The notes: a model not told the origin generated them from the letters alone. Shown: positions 8,169 through 18,258, counted from the first letter of the stretch. The stretch: 64,000 bases of DNA from Ignavibacterium sp. (GCA_018335755.1 JAGXRK010000032.1:1-64000); one strand, 5' to 3'. Translations and numbers: made by a program.

Positions 8169-9800
8169 TTACCCAAACAACAACTTAACAATAAACAAAG
8201 CACCTAGTATTCCCGCTACATCGGCAAGTAAGCCGACAGGAAGGGCATGTCTTGTATTCTTAATGCTTACTGCACCGAAATAAACTGCTAAGACATAAAA
8301 TGTTGTTTCCGTGCTTCCAAAAAAAGTTGAAACGAGAATTCCGATAAATGAATCCGGTCCGTGAACCGCCATAGTTTCAGCCATTATACCAAGTGAACCG
8401 CTACCGGAGAGCGGACGCATTAATGCCATTGGTAATGCTTCAGCCGGAAATCCGATTGGATCGGTGATTATTCTAAGTAATGGTATAAGCCAGTTATCCA
8501 TCGCACCGCCGGCCCTGAAAATTCCTATCGCAACAAGCATTGCAACGAGATAAGGAATAATTCTTACTGCAATATTAAATCCTTCTTTTGCACCTTCAAC
8601 AAACTGCTCATAAACTTTTACTTTTTTAAGAGCACCATATCCTATAAAAACAAAAATCAGCAAAGGAATTGCTATAATGGAAATTACCTGAATAACTGAT
8701 TTGAAAACATCTGCAAAAGAATTTCCGAATACCGAGCCTAAATACTGACCAGCGCCTGTTAATATTAATGCTCCAACAATAGCGATTATTGAAAAAATAA
8801 AATAGAAGAACTTCCGGTTTTCTTTTAACCATTCGGAGAACTGACCCTTTGGAATTGGAAATCTTTCAAACAATTTAGCGGCTGTTAATCCGACCACTAC
8901 AGCACAAAAAGCACCGAATATGGAGGTTCCAATAATAACAGCGGGATTAGCACTGCCAGATGCTGCTCTTACAGCAATTGCCGTTGCAGGAATCAGTGTC
9001 ATTCCGGCTGTGTTAATGGCCAGAAAAGTCACCATTGAATTTGTTGCCGTTCCTTTATTAGTATTTAGTTTATCAAGCTCCTCCATTGCTTTAAGACCAA
9101 AAGGAGTGGCTGCATTTCCTAATCCCAGCATATTGGCAGAAATATTCATAACCATTGACCCAATTGCCGGATGATCAGCCGGAACTTCGGGAAACAATCT
9201 GCGCATAATCGGATTTAGGGCTCGTGCAATTATCTTAATTAGCCCGGCATCTTCAGCAACTTTCATTACACCAAGCCATAGTGCCATAATTCCTATAAGT
9301 CCCAGCGCTATCTCAACAGCAATCTGTGCTACTTTAATTGCATCGTTAGTTACTTTTTTCAGCCAGACAAAACTTATTTCTTCAAAGTACAGTTGAGTAG
9401 GGTAAACATTTTTTACTGTTGCTTTTGTCAATTTTAGTTTCCCGGCAATATCTGTGTCCTTACCTGATAATGGAGCTATTTCTTTCCATATTGCGGGTGA
9501 ATCTCCGGAAATGTTTATGAAGAATTGACGATTGCCGTCTTCATCGGCTGGTGATAATGTAATTTTTGTATCTACATCTGAAGTTATTTCAGCATTATAG
9601 AATTTTGATAAACGATCTGCACTTATTTTTATTGTTGCAGATTCCATTTCGGAATCAGTGAGAGAATCATCATCAAAATACAGAACTACAGCAAGCGGTT
9701 TATTGTTGTTGTATTTGTTTGATGTAAAATCAGATATGTCCAGATATGTAGCGGATACTATTCCCAAAAATAGAAGAGTAAGCCAGACGTAATTCAGCAA
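8169..9800 (-). CDS. Nucleoside recognition (Gate) domain membrane protein, SpmA-SpmB fusion
   Basis: The 543-residue polytopic protein joins two Gate-type modules. The first half holds an SpmA-like block (ISANMLGLGNAATPFGLKA, around residues 217-235); the second half ends with an SpmB-like block (STFFGSTETTFYVLAVYFGA). Bacillus encodes these as separate spore-maturation proteins, whereas Bacteroidota often have one fused chain; this is recalled knowledge. A hydrophilic beta-rich insert of about 120 residues (roughly 25-150) separates the first membrane helix from the next. It is an inner-membrane protein. No sporulation gene is seen nearby, so the role is probably transport or envelope related. 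The substrate is unknown. Confidence 0.82.
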   Translation of the reverse strand: MLNYVWLTLLFLGIVSATYLDISDFTSNKYNNNKPLAVVLYFDDDSLTDSEMESATIKISADRLSKFYNAEITSDVDTKITLSPADEDGNRQFFINISGDSPAIWKEIAPLSGKDTDIAGKLKLTKATVKNVYPTQLYFEEISFVWLKKVTNDAIKVAQIAVEIALGLIGIMALWLGVMKVAEDAGLIKIIARALNPIMRRLFPEVPADHPAIGSMVMNISANMLGLGNAATPFGLKAMEELDKLNTNKGTATNSMVTFLAINTAGMTLIPATAIAVRAASGSANPAVIIGTSIFGAFCAVVVGLTAAKLFERFPIPKGQFSEWLKENRKFFYFIFSIIAIVGALILTGAGQYLGSVFGNSFADVFKSVIQVISIIAIPLLIFVFIGYGALKKVKVYEQFVEGAKEGFNIAVRIIPYLVAMLVAIGIFRAGGAMDNWLIPLLRIITDPIGFPAEALPMALMRPLSGSGSLGIMAETMAVHGPDSFIGILVSTFFGSTETTFYVLAVYFGAVSIKNTRHALPVGLLADVAGILGALFIVKLLFG

Positions 9801-9841
9801 AACAGTACTCCGTAGTTTAAGTTGTTTGAAAGTTTATTATG

Positions 9842-10309
9842 TCAATTACCTTCCTCGGTAAATGCCAGCATTTCCTCTGTATCTATCATAATAGCTTTGA
9901 GCTTTTTTTCCTTCTTGTATTCTTTAAGGTCGGTATTTTGTGAATATTTTTTATGATATAGTTCAATAAGCTGATCGATAAGTTTTTTATCCTCCACTTC
10001 CCTCACTATACCGTTTATATTTATAGAGAATAATTTATAGGTTGCATCGGCAAACAAGTTCTGACCCTTAAACTTATTATCGTTTTTGTGAATTGTGAAA
10101 CTTCCCAAATGATCAAACCTGATCTGCTGATAAAAATCTTCATCAACCAGCAGAAACACATAAATATTTTTATCAAGATAAATATAATTAGTAGCTGTTT
10201 GATAGATTTTTTCATCATCAAGCTGAATTGCCAGTACACCATTAAGTTCTTTCGTTAGTTCTTTTTCAATCAGCTTAAGATCGCGAATATGTGATATAAC
10301 TTTTTTCAT
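9842..10309 (-). CDS. Unknown cytoplasmic protein, possibly flavin split-barrel-like
   Basis: The 155-residue product has no signal peptide or membrane helix. The central part alternates strands in the pattern GVLAIQLDDEKIYQTATNYIYLD, FLLVDEDFYQQIRF and LGSFTIHKNDNKFKGQNLF, faintly reminiscent of pyridoxamine-phosphate-oxidase-like split barrels. The C-terminus is a lysine-rich predicted helix (YHKKYSQNTDLKEYKKEKK). The similarity is weak and I do not assign a function. It starts 14 bases downstream of the AddA-like gene in the same direction, so it is probably the last gene of that cluster. Confidence 0.55.
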   Translation of the reverse strand: MKKVISHIRDLKLIEKELTKELNGVLAIQLDDEKIYQTATNYIYLDKNIYVFLLVDEDFYQQIRFDHLGSFTIHKNDNKFKGQNLFADATYKLFSININGIVREVEDKKLIDQLIELYHKKYSQNTDLKEYKKEKKLKAIMIDTEEMLAFTEEGN

Positions 10310-10323
10310 TATTAAACCAGTTT

Positions 10324-13300
10324 TTATTTCAGTATGCAGCTATTACTTGTATCAGAAAAGACACAGATACCGCAATGCTTATAATTTTTATAGAAGTTTT
10401 TTTGAATTATACCTTTAATAATATCCGAAATTTCCCTCTTTACCAAAAAAAACTCCTCAATGTTATACTTTTTTATTACCGGTTTTTCCGGATGCTTGAT
10501 AAAGATCAAAATTAAGCGGAATGAATTATATTCACTGAACAATTTTTGAGCAATATAAAGATAGAATTTGAGCTGAGTAAAGTAATTTTCCGCCCTTGAA
10601 TGTATTTCGTCTTCTGAGATGTTATCTGTTTTGTAGTCAACTATTATCAGTTCATCATCAGTAAAAATAATTTTATCCATTATACCGTATAAAAATATTC
10701 CCTCATCTTTTATGTATGCCTCGAACTCATTTTTAAACCTGGGAAAAGAAGAAATCTGCTTATAAATTTCCGATTTAAAGTATCCGGTAATATCAGAAAT
10801 AATGTTCTGTTTATTATCAATAAGTTGTTCACCTTCGATACCTTGGTTTACAAAAAACTTTGATATTTCATCATCCAATTGTTCAGTGGAAAATTCTTTT
10901 TCAAGCAATGAATGTACCAAAGTTCCTTTCAAATCGCTTCGTATATTTATTCCATATACTGAGTCATCCGAATAATCAATAGCCGGTTCACTTTCAGCCT
11001 CGTTTACAGAAGATCTTTTTTCGCCATTCTTATAAAACAAACTATTTATCTTTCCGAATCCATATTCATAAGTAAGCAGGTATTTTGTTGGACATTGCTT
11101 GAATACAGCCACCTTTGTTGCAGAGATTATATCTTTTTCTAAGGGAGGCTCTATTTCATCAATATTCACTACCGGACTTGCCAGTTTTTTCTTTAACGGA
11201 AGTTCAAAATTTTCATTAGCAGAAATAGATCTGCTGATTGGAATACGAATGTTAAGCTTCTTTGATTTATTATTGAACCCTGATTCATTCTGAATTAAAT
11301 AATTCAGTTCATCCTGTAATATAACTTCATTAGCTCCAGGATCTATATTTAATCCAGACATTACCAGATACAAAAACGAATCGTTTTTTAAATTGTGTTT
11401 TTCATTAACTTCGCCTGTTATTATGAGATGATCAATTGCCCTTGTAATTCCGACATATAGCAATCTCTTCAATTCAGCGATGCGTTTTTTCTCTTCAATA
11501 AAATTATATAGTCCGCCAATAGGTGCAGAGTGATAATCTGAAAGAAACTGATTATTTATGGGAAGCTTGGTAAGAATACCAAAATTTTTGCTTAATGAAA
11601 TTTGTTTGGATTTCACCTGAGTTTTTTGACTCGATTCGTGTGCGTTAAATAAAAATACTACAGGAAATTCGAGTCCTTTTGCCTGGTGAAGCGTCATTAG
11701 CTGGACAGCATTAGCATCTGTGGTTATTGCTGCCTGAGATTCATCCTCAATTCCAGTAATGGCATCATTTAGATAGTCCAGAAAATCATAAAGGTTTCTG
11801 AATCCCTTTAAACTAAAATTCCGTGATATTTCAATGAGTTTATCAATATTCGCAAGTTCCTGTTCACTGTCATTTCTTGCCGCAATAACTCCAAGGTATT
11901 CTGTATCAGTTAATATCTTCCTAAGGAGCACAGTTAATTCTATTGATGATGCAAGCTGCAGATTTTCTTCAAGAATACTTTTTACAGAAGAAATTTCAGG
12001 ATTATTTTCAGAAAAATTTTTTAATTTTTCCCAGAAGTTTGAACCCCGGCATAATGATATTTCAAATAAAACAGAATCACTTATTGTAAAAAAAGGAGAT
12101 CTTAAAATTCCCGCTAAAGCAGTGCTGTTACTGCTGTTTGACAGAAATGAAAGATAATTGTAAACATCGCTTATAGTTTGCCTTTGATAAAAGCCCCTAC
12201 CGCCTATAATGGAAAAAGGTATACCGTATTTTAAAAATACAGTTTCAAGTTCTGAAAAAGATTTTCTTTTTCTGACAAGTATTGCGATATCATTAAATTG
12301 AGCAGAGCATATATTTAACTCAATAATTTTACCGGCAACCAGCTCAGCTTCAGTAATCTTGTTTTCAGAATTGTTATCAGATAAAAGAAACTCAACCATA
12401 CCCTGCTTATCATCTCTTCTGGCGCAAACAATATCTGTATTCCGGACCTCGTTATAAAGTGTGTTATGATTTGCAAAAAGATTTGAGAATAATTTATTTG
12501 TAAATAAGCAAAGGGACGGTGCCATTCTGAAACTGTCAGGTAAATCCAGTAAAGCGCCCTTACCAGCCGCAGAACTTATATCATCCTTCGTTTTGTTGAA
12601 TATTTCAAGTTCAGCATCGCGAAACATATAAATGCTTTGTTTTTCATCACCTACAATAAAAAGATTACCGGATTTAAGATGATCTAGTATCGGCAGAAAA
12701 ATTTCATATTGAATTTCATTAGTATCCTGATATTCATCAACAAGAATGAATTTGAATTTTTCATTTAATGTTTTTTGTACACTTTCTTTTTTCAATATTT
12801 CTTTTGTGTATAATAAAATATCCTCATAGTCTAAAAAACCCTCTAAAGATTTTTTATTCTCATACTGCTCTAAAGTGTTTTCAAAAACATTGATAAGAAC
12901 GAGTGCAAACTTAGTAAGTTCTTTGATGAGTGCATCTGATTCAGGTATGTATTCTATTTTGGATAATTCATTCAGGGAAGATTCAATATAATTGATCTCA
13001 TCAGCTAATTCTTCGCGCAAGTAGTTAATAAGATATCCCCTTACTCTCACTGTACCGCTGTTTGTCAACATTATAGATCTAATTTCGGAAATAAAACCAA
13101 GTATCTGCTCAGGAATTTTAAGAGTGCTAAATGTATTTATCAGAGTTTGAATACTAGCAGCAATTTCATTATTCTTATTTTTAGTAATTACTGCATTATT
13201 TATTCGAGTTATACCGCTTAATAATTTATCTTTATATTCCTCCCATATTTTAGAAAAATAAAGGTCAAACTGATCTTTAAAGTATTTGATTATATCCTTT

Positions 13301-13884
13301 TCGTTTTTTTGATAGATAGTTTCCTTAATAATTAAAAGGGTTTTTCTTTGTTTTATTAATCCAAAGAGCTCTTTTTCAAGTCCGATTTTGGAACCAAGGA
13401 TTCTGATAATGTATTTTATATTATCTGAGGATGATCCGTCTTCGAACAGATTCTTAACAACTTCTTCAATAGATAACTCAATTAATTCATCAGATAATTG
13501 CTCATCAATGGGAATAAAACGTGCATCGAGTCCGGCTTCAACCGGGAACTCCCTTAGTATATTAATACAAAAAGAATGTATAGTTGAAATATTAGCAGAA
13601 ATAAGCTGCTGTCGGATACGTTCAAGTTTATTCTTACGAGAATCAAGATTGGAGGATGAAAGTTGTTCATTCACAAGTTTTACAATTTTGGTATACAACT
13701 CACCTGCTGCTTTGTCAGTAAAAGTTATAGCGGCAATGTTAGACAAGTTAACACCTTCAATAAGAGCAGCATTTAAATATCTTCTGGCAAGAACAAAAGT
13801 TTTTCCGGAACCGGCATTAGCAGTTAATGAAAGATGATCTGCAAATTCCAGCGCCGACTTTTGATGTGGAGTTAACCGGGTCAT
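10324..13884 (-). CDS. AddA-like UvrD-family helicase with C-terminal PD-(D/E)XK nuclease
   Basis: The 1186-residue protein has all superfamily 1A helicase motifs: the Walker A TANAGSGKTF near residue 17, ISTIHSFCINIL, Walker B FILVDEYQDTNE near 385, GDEKQSIYMFRDAE, LMTLHQAKGLEFPVVF, and YVGITRAIDHLIITG. The C-terminal nuclease domain has GIMDKIIF and VDYKTDN, the usual RecB-family catalytic core. Cysteines in KQCPTKYLL before the core and in KHCGICVFSDTSNSC at the extreme C-terminus could bind an iron-sulfur cluster, as in AddB, Cas4 and Dna2. The expected role is resection of double-strand breaks during recombination. No AddB-like gene is adjacent. It starts 3 bases after the upstream kinase stops, so it is translated from the same message. 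Confidence 0.87.
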   Translation of the reverse strand: MTRLTPHQKSALEFADHLSLTANAGSGKTFVLARRYLNAALIEGVNLSNIAAITFTDKAAGELYTKIVKLVNEQLSSSNLDSRKNKLERIRQQLISANISTIHSFCINILREFPVEAGLDARFIPIDEQLSDELIELSIEEVVKNLFEDGSSSDNIKYIIRILGSKIGLEKELFGLIKQRKTLLIIKETIYQKNEKDIIKYFKDQFDLYFSKIWEEYKDKLLSGITRINNAVITKNKNNEIAASIQTLINTFSTLKIPEQILGFISEIRSIMLTNSGTVRVRGYLINYLREELADEINYIESSLNELSKIEYIPESDALIKELTKFALVLINVFENTLEQYENKKSLEGFLDYEDILLYTKEILKKESVQKTLNEKFKFILVDEYQDTNEIQYEIFLPILDHLKSGNLFIVGDEKQSIYMFRDAELEIFNKTKDDISSAAGKGALLDLPDSFRMAPSLCLFTNKLFSNLFANHNTLYNEVRNTDIVCARRDDKQGMVEFLLSDNNSENKITEAELVAGKIIELNICSAQFNDIAILVRKRKSFSELETVFLKYGIPFSIIGGRGFYQRQTISDVYNYLSFLSNSSNSTALAGILRSPFFTISDSVLFEISLCRGSNFWEKLKNFSENNPEISSVKSILEENLQLASSIELTVLLRKILTDTEYLGVIAARNDSEQELANIDKLIEISRNFSLKGFRNLYDFLDYLNDAITGIEDESQAAITTDANAVQLMTLHQAKGLEFPVVFLFNAHESSQKTQVKSKQISLSKNFGILTKLPINNQFLSDYHSAPIGGLYNFIEEKKRIAELKRLLYVGITRAIDHLIITGEVNEKHNLKNDSFLYLVMSGLNIDPGANEVILQDELNYLIQNESGFNNKSKKLNIRIPISRSISANENFELPLKKKLASPVVNIDEIEPPLEKDIISATKVAVFKQCPTKYLLTYEYGFGKINSLFYKNGEKRSSVNEAESEPAIDYSDDSVYGINIRSDLKGTLVHSLLEKEFSTEQLDDEISKFFVNQGIEGEQLIDNKQNIISDITGYFKSEIYKQISSFPRFKNEFEAYIKDEGIFLYGIMDKIIFTDDELIIVDYKTDNISEDEIHSRAENYFTQLKFYLYIAQKLFSEYNSFRLILIFIKHPEKPVIKKYNIEEFFLVKREISDIIKGIIQKNFYKNYKHCGICVFSDTSNSCILK

Positions 13885-13887
13885 TTG

Positions 13888-16800
13888 TTAAGACTTATTT
13901 TCTTTTTCAAATGCAGGAATTATTACTTCAAAGATGGTTTCACCAAATGCAGATGAAACCAGTTTTATACTTCCGTTAATGCTTTCTAAAAATCTGCGTG
14001 AGATTACTAATCCCAGCCCCATTCCCTGCTTTTTCGTAGTGAAGCTCTGATCGAATATTTTACTTATATCATCAGCATTTATACCCTGTCCGTTATCTTT
14101 TACAAGTATAGAGTAATTTTCTGAGATTTTTTTCAGGGAAATATCAATAAGATTTGCATCAGCCTGAATTGAATTTCTTATCAAATTTATGAATACCCTT
14201 CTAAGGTGGCTTTTATCTGCTTCAACTTCTGCAGATATAATATCACTCTTGAACTCAATTTTAATTTTTTCATCCTGATAAAGATTGAGAGTATCTTTAA
14301 TTACGCTAACAAGATCGATAATTTCAAGGTTAAGACTTGGCATCTTAGCAAACCTTGAAAATTCTGATGCTATCTGACTTAGGTTTTCAATTTGATTTAA
14401 AACTGTTTTTGATACCTTATCAAACAACGAATTAAAATCTTTATTCTTATCTTTATTAGCAATAATAAGCTGTTGAAGTGCCAATTTCATTGGTGTTAAT
14501 GGATTTTTTATTTCGTGTGCAACTTGTTTTGCCATTTCTTTCCAGGCGGCTTCACGCTCAAGTTCAGCAAGCTCTACCTGATTTTTTTGCAACTCGGAGG
14601 TCATTGCATTGAATCCATCAAGCAGATCTTTAAGTTCGCCTCGTTCATTATGATCGATTTTAACATTTAAGTCGCCTTGTCCAACAGAATCTGCAGCTTT
14701 TGTCAATCTACGGATAGGATATGAAATCTGGTTGGCAAATAATGTGCTAACAATTATGATCAGTATTACAGCAAATGAATAAATACCGAATATAACAACA
14801 TCTATTTCTATTGTTGAAAGCGAAACCCTGATCTTATTAAATGCATCATTAACAGCTAATATGTATTCCTCATCATTTAAAATTATTGTTCTATAAAGAA
14901 CATTAAAATTATAATTTTCAATCTTTTCGGTTGTAAGGAATTCTTTAAATCTTAAATAGTTTATAAAATAATGTGCTTCTGAATTTAGTTTTGAATCAAA
15001 CATACCTATTCGTTTAAATATATCCTTCGAATTGTAAATCTCATCTGTGGATTTATAAATAGAATAAGCAATATTTAATTCCCTGGCTGCATTTTCAAAA
15101 ATCTGGTTAAGATCCCGCTTTGGATTTTTACTTATCTGGTATTGAGTATGATTTTCTATATATAGAGATCTTTCCCTTAACTCAGAAATAATAGCGTCCT
15201 CGCCCCTGCTGCTAACAACCTGTCTGTTATAAATTGCAAGTGAGATTACTGGTATAATCGAAACAATTAAAAAGGCAATCAATAATTTTGATTTAAAGCT
15301 GTAATTTATTTTTTTTATGCGGGTAACAAACAAAACAACAATCAGGATGAGTACGAAGAAGGAATGGATTATAAATATTTTAAAGAAGTTAAAAAGATTC
15401 CAAGAGAACTGTTTTTCGGCAACAAGAACTGCTGTTAGTTTTTCCTGATTATTTTTGATTGTCTGTAATAAAAATGTAGTATGGTTTTCACCTTCAAAAT
15501 TTAGTGTGATCCATCCATCGTCATAATCTGAAAGTCTGGCAGTTAATATTTCCTTTATATGCTCGCGTGAGGGATACCTATCACCGTAAACCTGTGCAAG
15601 ATTATTATTTGTAAATTCGAATATCTTTAGCTGCCTAATATCTACCACTTTATTTAGTATTGATGTTGATGATTCAAGAAAATCCGGAAAATTTACAGCA
15701 CCAATACTTTGCAGATCAAATGAAACAGCAACAGATAAATAGCCCTGCAATATCTCCCTTTCATAAAACGGATATAAACCAAGGAATGTTTTTGATCCCG
15801 GATTTTTGTCCTGAATTATTTCCCTGATAATTGGTTCATCAGTCTTTAAAGGTTTTATGTATGAAAACGGATTTATACTCTCGTCAAAGCCGATAGTAAA
15901 TCTTCCTATTACATTCCTGTTCCTGTCATAGAGAGCAACAAATGAGTTTAATGATTCTCTTTGAATCGGACTGGCGCTCCATATCTTATAAGCTATTGCG
16001 TCATAATTAACATATCTTGTGCTAAAGGCTGATTTAACCTCTTCATTTAAAGTAGAATTTCTTAAAGTTTCATCAAGAAGAAACTGCAGAAGGCTTTCGT
16101 TTGCCCTGTTAATTTCGAAGGCAGTGGTTTTTAAAGATTCTCTTTCCAGCTTAACATTAAAAAAGTTGAGAAGTGAAACCGAAATTATTGAAGCAGTAAG
16201 CGTTATGAAAACATAATTAAAAACCGATTTGGCATTTTTGAACCTGATATATAAAAACAGGATCACGATCATCATGGTAAACAGAACAGTCATAAATAAA
16301 CTTACTAACGGATCTCTCTGCAGATAAAAATATAAAACAGAGAGAGTAATCATTAGTATGCTGAACAATAATACTTTTCTATCTGGCCTCTCAGAGATTC
16401 CCACACCCCAGGCTTTTATAACTAAGTACAATATCCCAAGCATTATCAACAAAATGGAAACCGTTAATAATAGGATATTAAGATTCATTAAGAGAGATGC
16501 CAGATTTGGTATAATATCAGCTTCCCTGAAATAGCGGATAGTAGAATCGAATATAACACTTTTAGCTGATGCGCTTATAGAGCGAAGAAGCAGTAAAAAT
16601 AATATCAGCAGCGGAATCGAAAATACTTTTAAAGTGTATTTAAATCTTATAGATGCAATTGAAACAAAATAATTCCGTGTATAGCGGTGAATCTGAACCG
16701 CTAATATCAATAAAAAAATGTTAGTTATAAAAAATTCAACCGGAGATTTGACAATTCCCCATCCGAAAACAGATGAAAAATTTGAAGGATCGGCCAGAGG

Positions 16801-17733
16801 TCCGGACATAAACACTGAAGGGAATCCAATCAGGAATATTACAGTTCTACCAATTGACAGGAATAAAAACAAAAATAAAATTTTTACCAACCGGCTTTTT
16901 ATCATTTTGTAATCGATCCTCATACCTAAGCCGGAAAAAAGTATGATCAACAAAACTAATACGGATTGTATATTGGATGACTTTTCTTTAATCTTGTTAA
17001 TCTCACTGACTAATGAAGGCTTGAGAAAAGTAATTAACCCAATTTTACTACCTGAATTATTTAATAAATCAAATGAATATTTCATCCCATCTTTAGTTTT
17101 GGGAAGAAAAGGATTGTAAGAGACTTCAAATTCAATTTCGTTTTCATTAATAAGTTCCTGAACAAAACTGACCTCCTTATAAAACTTATTGTTCAGGCGG
17201 TATTTTTTCTCAATTGGTTTGCTTATCGTTAAGTAAAAAATGTCATTATCTATTGCTACAGTATCAGTCTGGCTTAAGTAAACTATAAGTTCTTTTTCCA
17301 GGAAGTAAAATTCGCCAAGCGGATTAGTAAGCGGGAAAAGTTCGTTTTGATTTATGATAACCGGATTGTTCCATGCAATCATTCTTCCGTTGGGTGCAAA
17401 AATACCAATTGAGTAATCCTCAAAGGTTTTCTGGTTCAGAACTCTGATAATTTCTCTGTAAGCTTCATCACCCAGAACAAAAATATTTCTCAAATTACTT
17501 TTTAACTGATTTGTTAATTGCAACTGGGAATACATCTTAGTCTCAAAACGGCGGCTTACAGATTGCTCTATCGAATTAATCTGTTTTGTTAATTCATCAT
17601 TCCAGTTTTCTTTATTACTTTCAATTATGCGGGGCGTATAAACAGCAGAGATCAGTATGAGGATTAAAATAAAAAAGACGATAGTAAAATATTTTCTATC
17701 GCCTTGAAATTTATGAATTGTTTTTTTTAGCAT
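13888..17733 (-). CDS. Very large NtrY-like membrane sensor histidine kinase
   Basis: The 1281-residue protein has an N-terminal membrane helix near residues 18-36 and an extracytoplasmic domain to about 250. A block of about seven helices follows to roughly 520, then a second extracytoplasmic region, two more helices flanking a third sensor region, and a HAMP segment (YPIRRLTKAADSVGQGDLNV). The H-box is AWKEMAKQVAHEIKNPLTP, typical of NtrY. The ATPase core shows NLIRNSIQAD, KDNGQGI and KKQGMGLGLVISRR. This is far longer than the usual 700-residue NtrY. No response regulator gene is beside it. Its start overlaps the stop of the DUF4783 gene by one base (TAATG), indicating coupled translation, and the AddA-like gene follows 3 bases later. 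Confidence 0.88.
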   Translation of the reverse strand: MLKKTIHKFQGDRKYFTIVFFILILILISAVYTPRIIESNKENWNDELTKQINSIEQSVSRRFETKMYSQLQLTNQLKSNLRNIFVLGDEAYREIIRVLNQKTFEDYSIGIFAPNGRMIAWNNPVIINQNELFPLTNPLGEFYFLEKELIVYLSQTDTVAIDNDIFYLTISKPIEKKYRLNNKFYKEVSFVQELINENEIEFEVSYNPFLPKTKDGMKYSFDLLNNSGSKIGLITFLKPSLVSEINKIKEKSSNIQSVLVLLIILFSGLGMRIDYKMIKSRLVKILFLFLFLSIGRTVIFLIGFPSVFMSGPLADPSNFSSVFGWGIVKSPVEFFITNIFLLILAVQIHRYTRNYFVSIASIRFKYTLKVFSIPLLILFLLLLRSISASAKSVIFDSTIRYFREADIIPNLASLLMNLNILLLTVSILLIMLGILYLVIKAWGVGISERPDRKVLLFSILMITLSVLYFYLQRDPLVSLFMTVLFTMMIVILFLYIRFKNAKSVFNYVFITLTASIISVSLLNFFNVKLERESLKTTAFEINRANESLLQFLLDETLRNSTLNEEVKSAFSTRYVNYDAIAYKIWSASPIQRESLNSFVALYDRNRNVIGRFTIGFDESINPFSYIKPLKTDEPIIREIIQDKNPGSKTFLGLYPFYEREILQGYLSVAVSFDLQSIGAVNFPDFLESSTSILNKVVDIRQLKIFEFTNNNLAQVYGDRYPSREHIKEILTARLSDYDDGWITLNFEGENHTTFLLQTIKNNQEKLTAVLVAEKQFSWNLFNFFKIFIIHSFFVLILIVVLFVTRIKKINYSFKSKLLIAFLIVSIIPVISLAIYNRQVVSSRGEDAIISELRERSLYIENHTQYQISKNPKRDLNQIFENAARELNIAYSIYKSTDEIYNSKDIFKRIGMFDSKLNSEAHYFINYLRFKEFLTTEKIENYNFNVLYRTIILNDEEYILAVNDAFNKIRVSLSTIEIDVVIFGIYSFAVILIIIVSTLFANQISYPIRRLTKAADSVGQGDLNVKIDHNERGELKDLLDGFNAMTSELQKNQVELAELEREAAWKEMAKQVAHEIKNPLTPMKLALQQLIIANKDKNKDFNSLFDKVSKTVLNQIENLSQIASEFSRFAKMPSLNLEIIDLVSVIKDTLNLYQDEKIKIEFKSDIISAEVEADKSHLRRVFINLIRNSIQADANLIDISLKKISENYSILVKDNGQGINADDISKIFDQSFTTKKQGMGLGLVISRRFLESINGSIKLVSSAFGETIFEVIIPAFEKENKS

Positions 17734-18182
17734 TAATTAATTGTAAGCTGACTTATGTTCCAATTATTACCTGAACGAGTAAGGGAAACATATACCTGCG
17801 CAGATCCCCTTCTTCCTCTGTAATCATAAAAATATGTGCCTGTTGCGTAAGGGTTTGAAATATCTGTTTTGATAATATTCATTTTAAATTTTGTCACTCT
17901 GTAAAGCTTAAAGAATTCCTCTAAGACATAGTATGCCTGGTTAGTGCTGTAATAACCATTTATTCCGTTCGTCAGGCTGAAATATGTTTGGGAACCCAAA
18001 TACTTTGAAATCTTTGAAACATCACCTGCGCTGATTGCATTTTCAATTTCATCAAATATTACAGAATCAACAACTACCTGTTTTTTCACATCCGTTTTTT
18101 GGATGAGGTTTTTCTGTTGAGGATAAATTGATGAAATGAAAATCACTAATAATAAAGCTGATATTTTAAAGTATTTTTTCAT
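17733..18182 (-). CDS. DUF4783 family secreted protein (NTF2-like)
   Basis: The 149-residue protein has a signal peptide of about 21 residues (ISALLLVIFISSIYPQ). A compact domain follows in which a helical part (FDEIENAISAGDVSKISKYLG) leads into strands TYFSLTNGINGYYS and YATGTYFYDYRGRRGSAQVYVSL. This pattern matches DUF4783, a Bacteroidota family with an NTF2-like fold, found in the periplasm; function is not known. The stop codon shares one base with the start of the large sensor kinase (TAATG). That tight coupling suggests a partner or accessory for sensing, but this is inference. Confidence 0.78.
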   Translation of the reverse strand: MKKYFKISALLLVIFISSIYPQQKNLIQKTDVKKQVVVDSVIFDEIENAISAGDVSKISKYLGSQTYFSLTNGINGYYSTNQAYYVLEEFFKLYRVTKFKMNIIKTDISNPYATGTYFYDYRGRRGSAQVYVSLTRSGNNWNISQLTIN

Positions 18183-18216
18183 TTCAAACCGCTCGTCAAA
18201 TTTAAATAATAAAAAA

Positions 18217-18258
18217 GTGTAAATCTATATAATCGTTTGGGACTATATAGATTTACAC
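18217..18258 (-). terminator. Rho-independent terminator after the FnIII lipoprotein gene
   Basis: A perfect 15-base inverted repeat (18217-18231 and 18244-18258) encloses a 12-base loop. On the minus strand it is followed directly by a run of six T residues, as expected for termination of the lipoprotein gene at 18284-19093. The stem is AT-rich but long. Confidence 0.8.

Noticed and set aside
13388-13837. 149-codon plus-strand frame inside the AddA-like gene
   Set aside because: It is antisense to the helicase N-terminal motifs and has no recognisable features or start signal.
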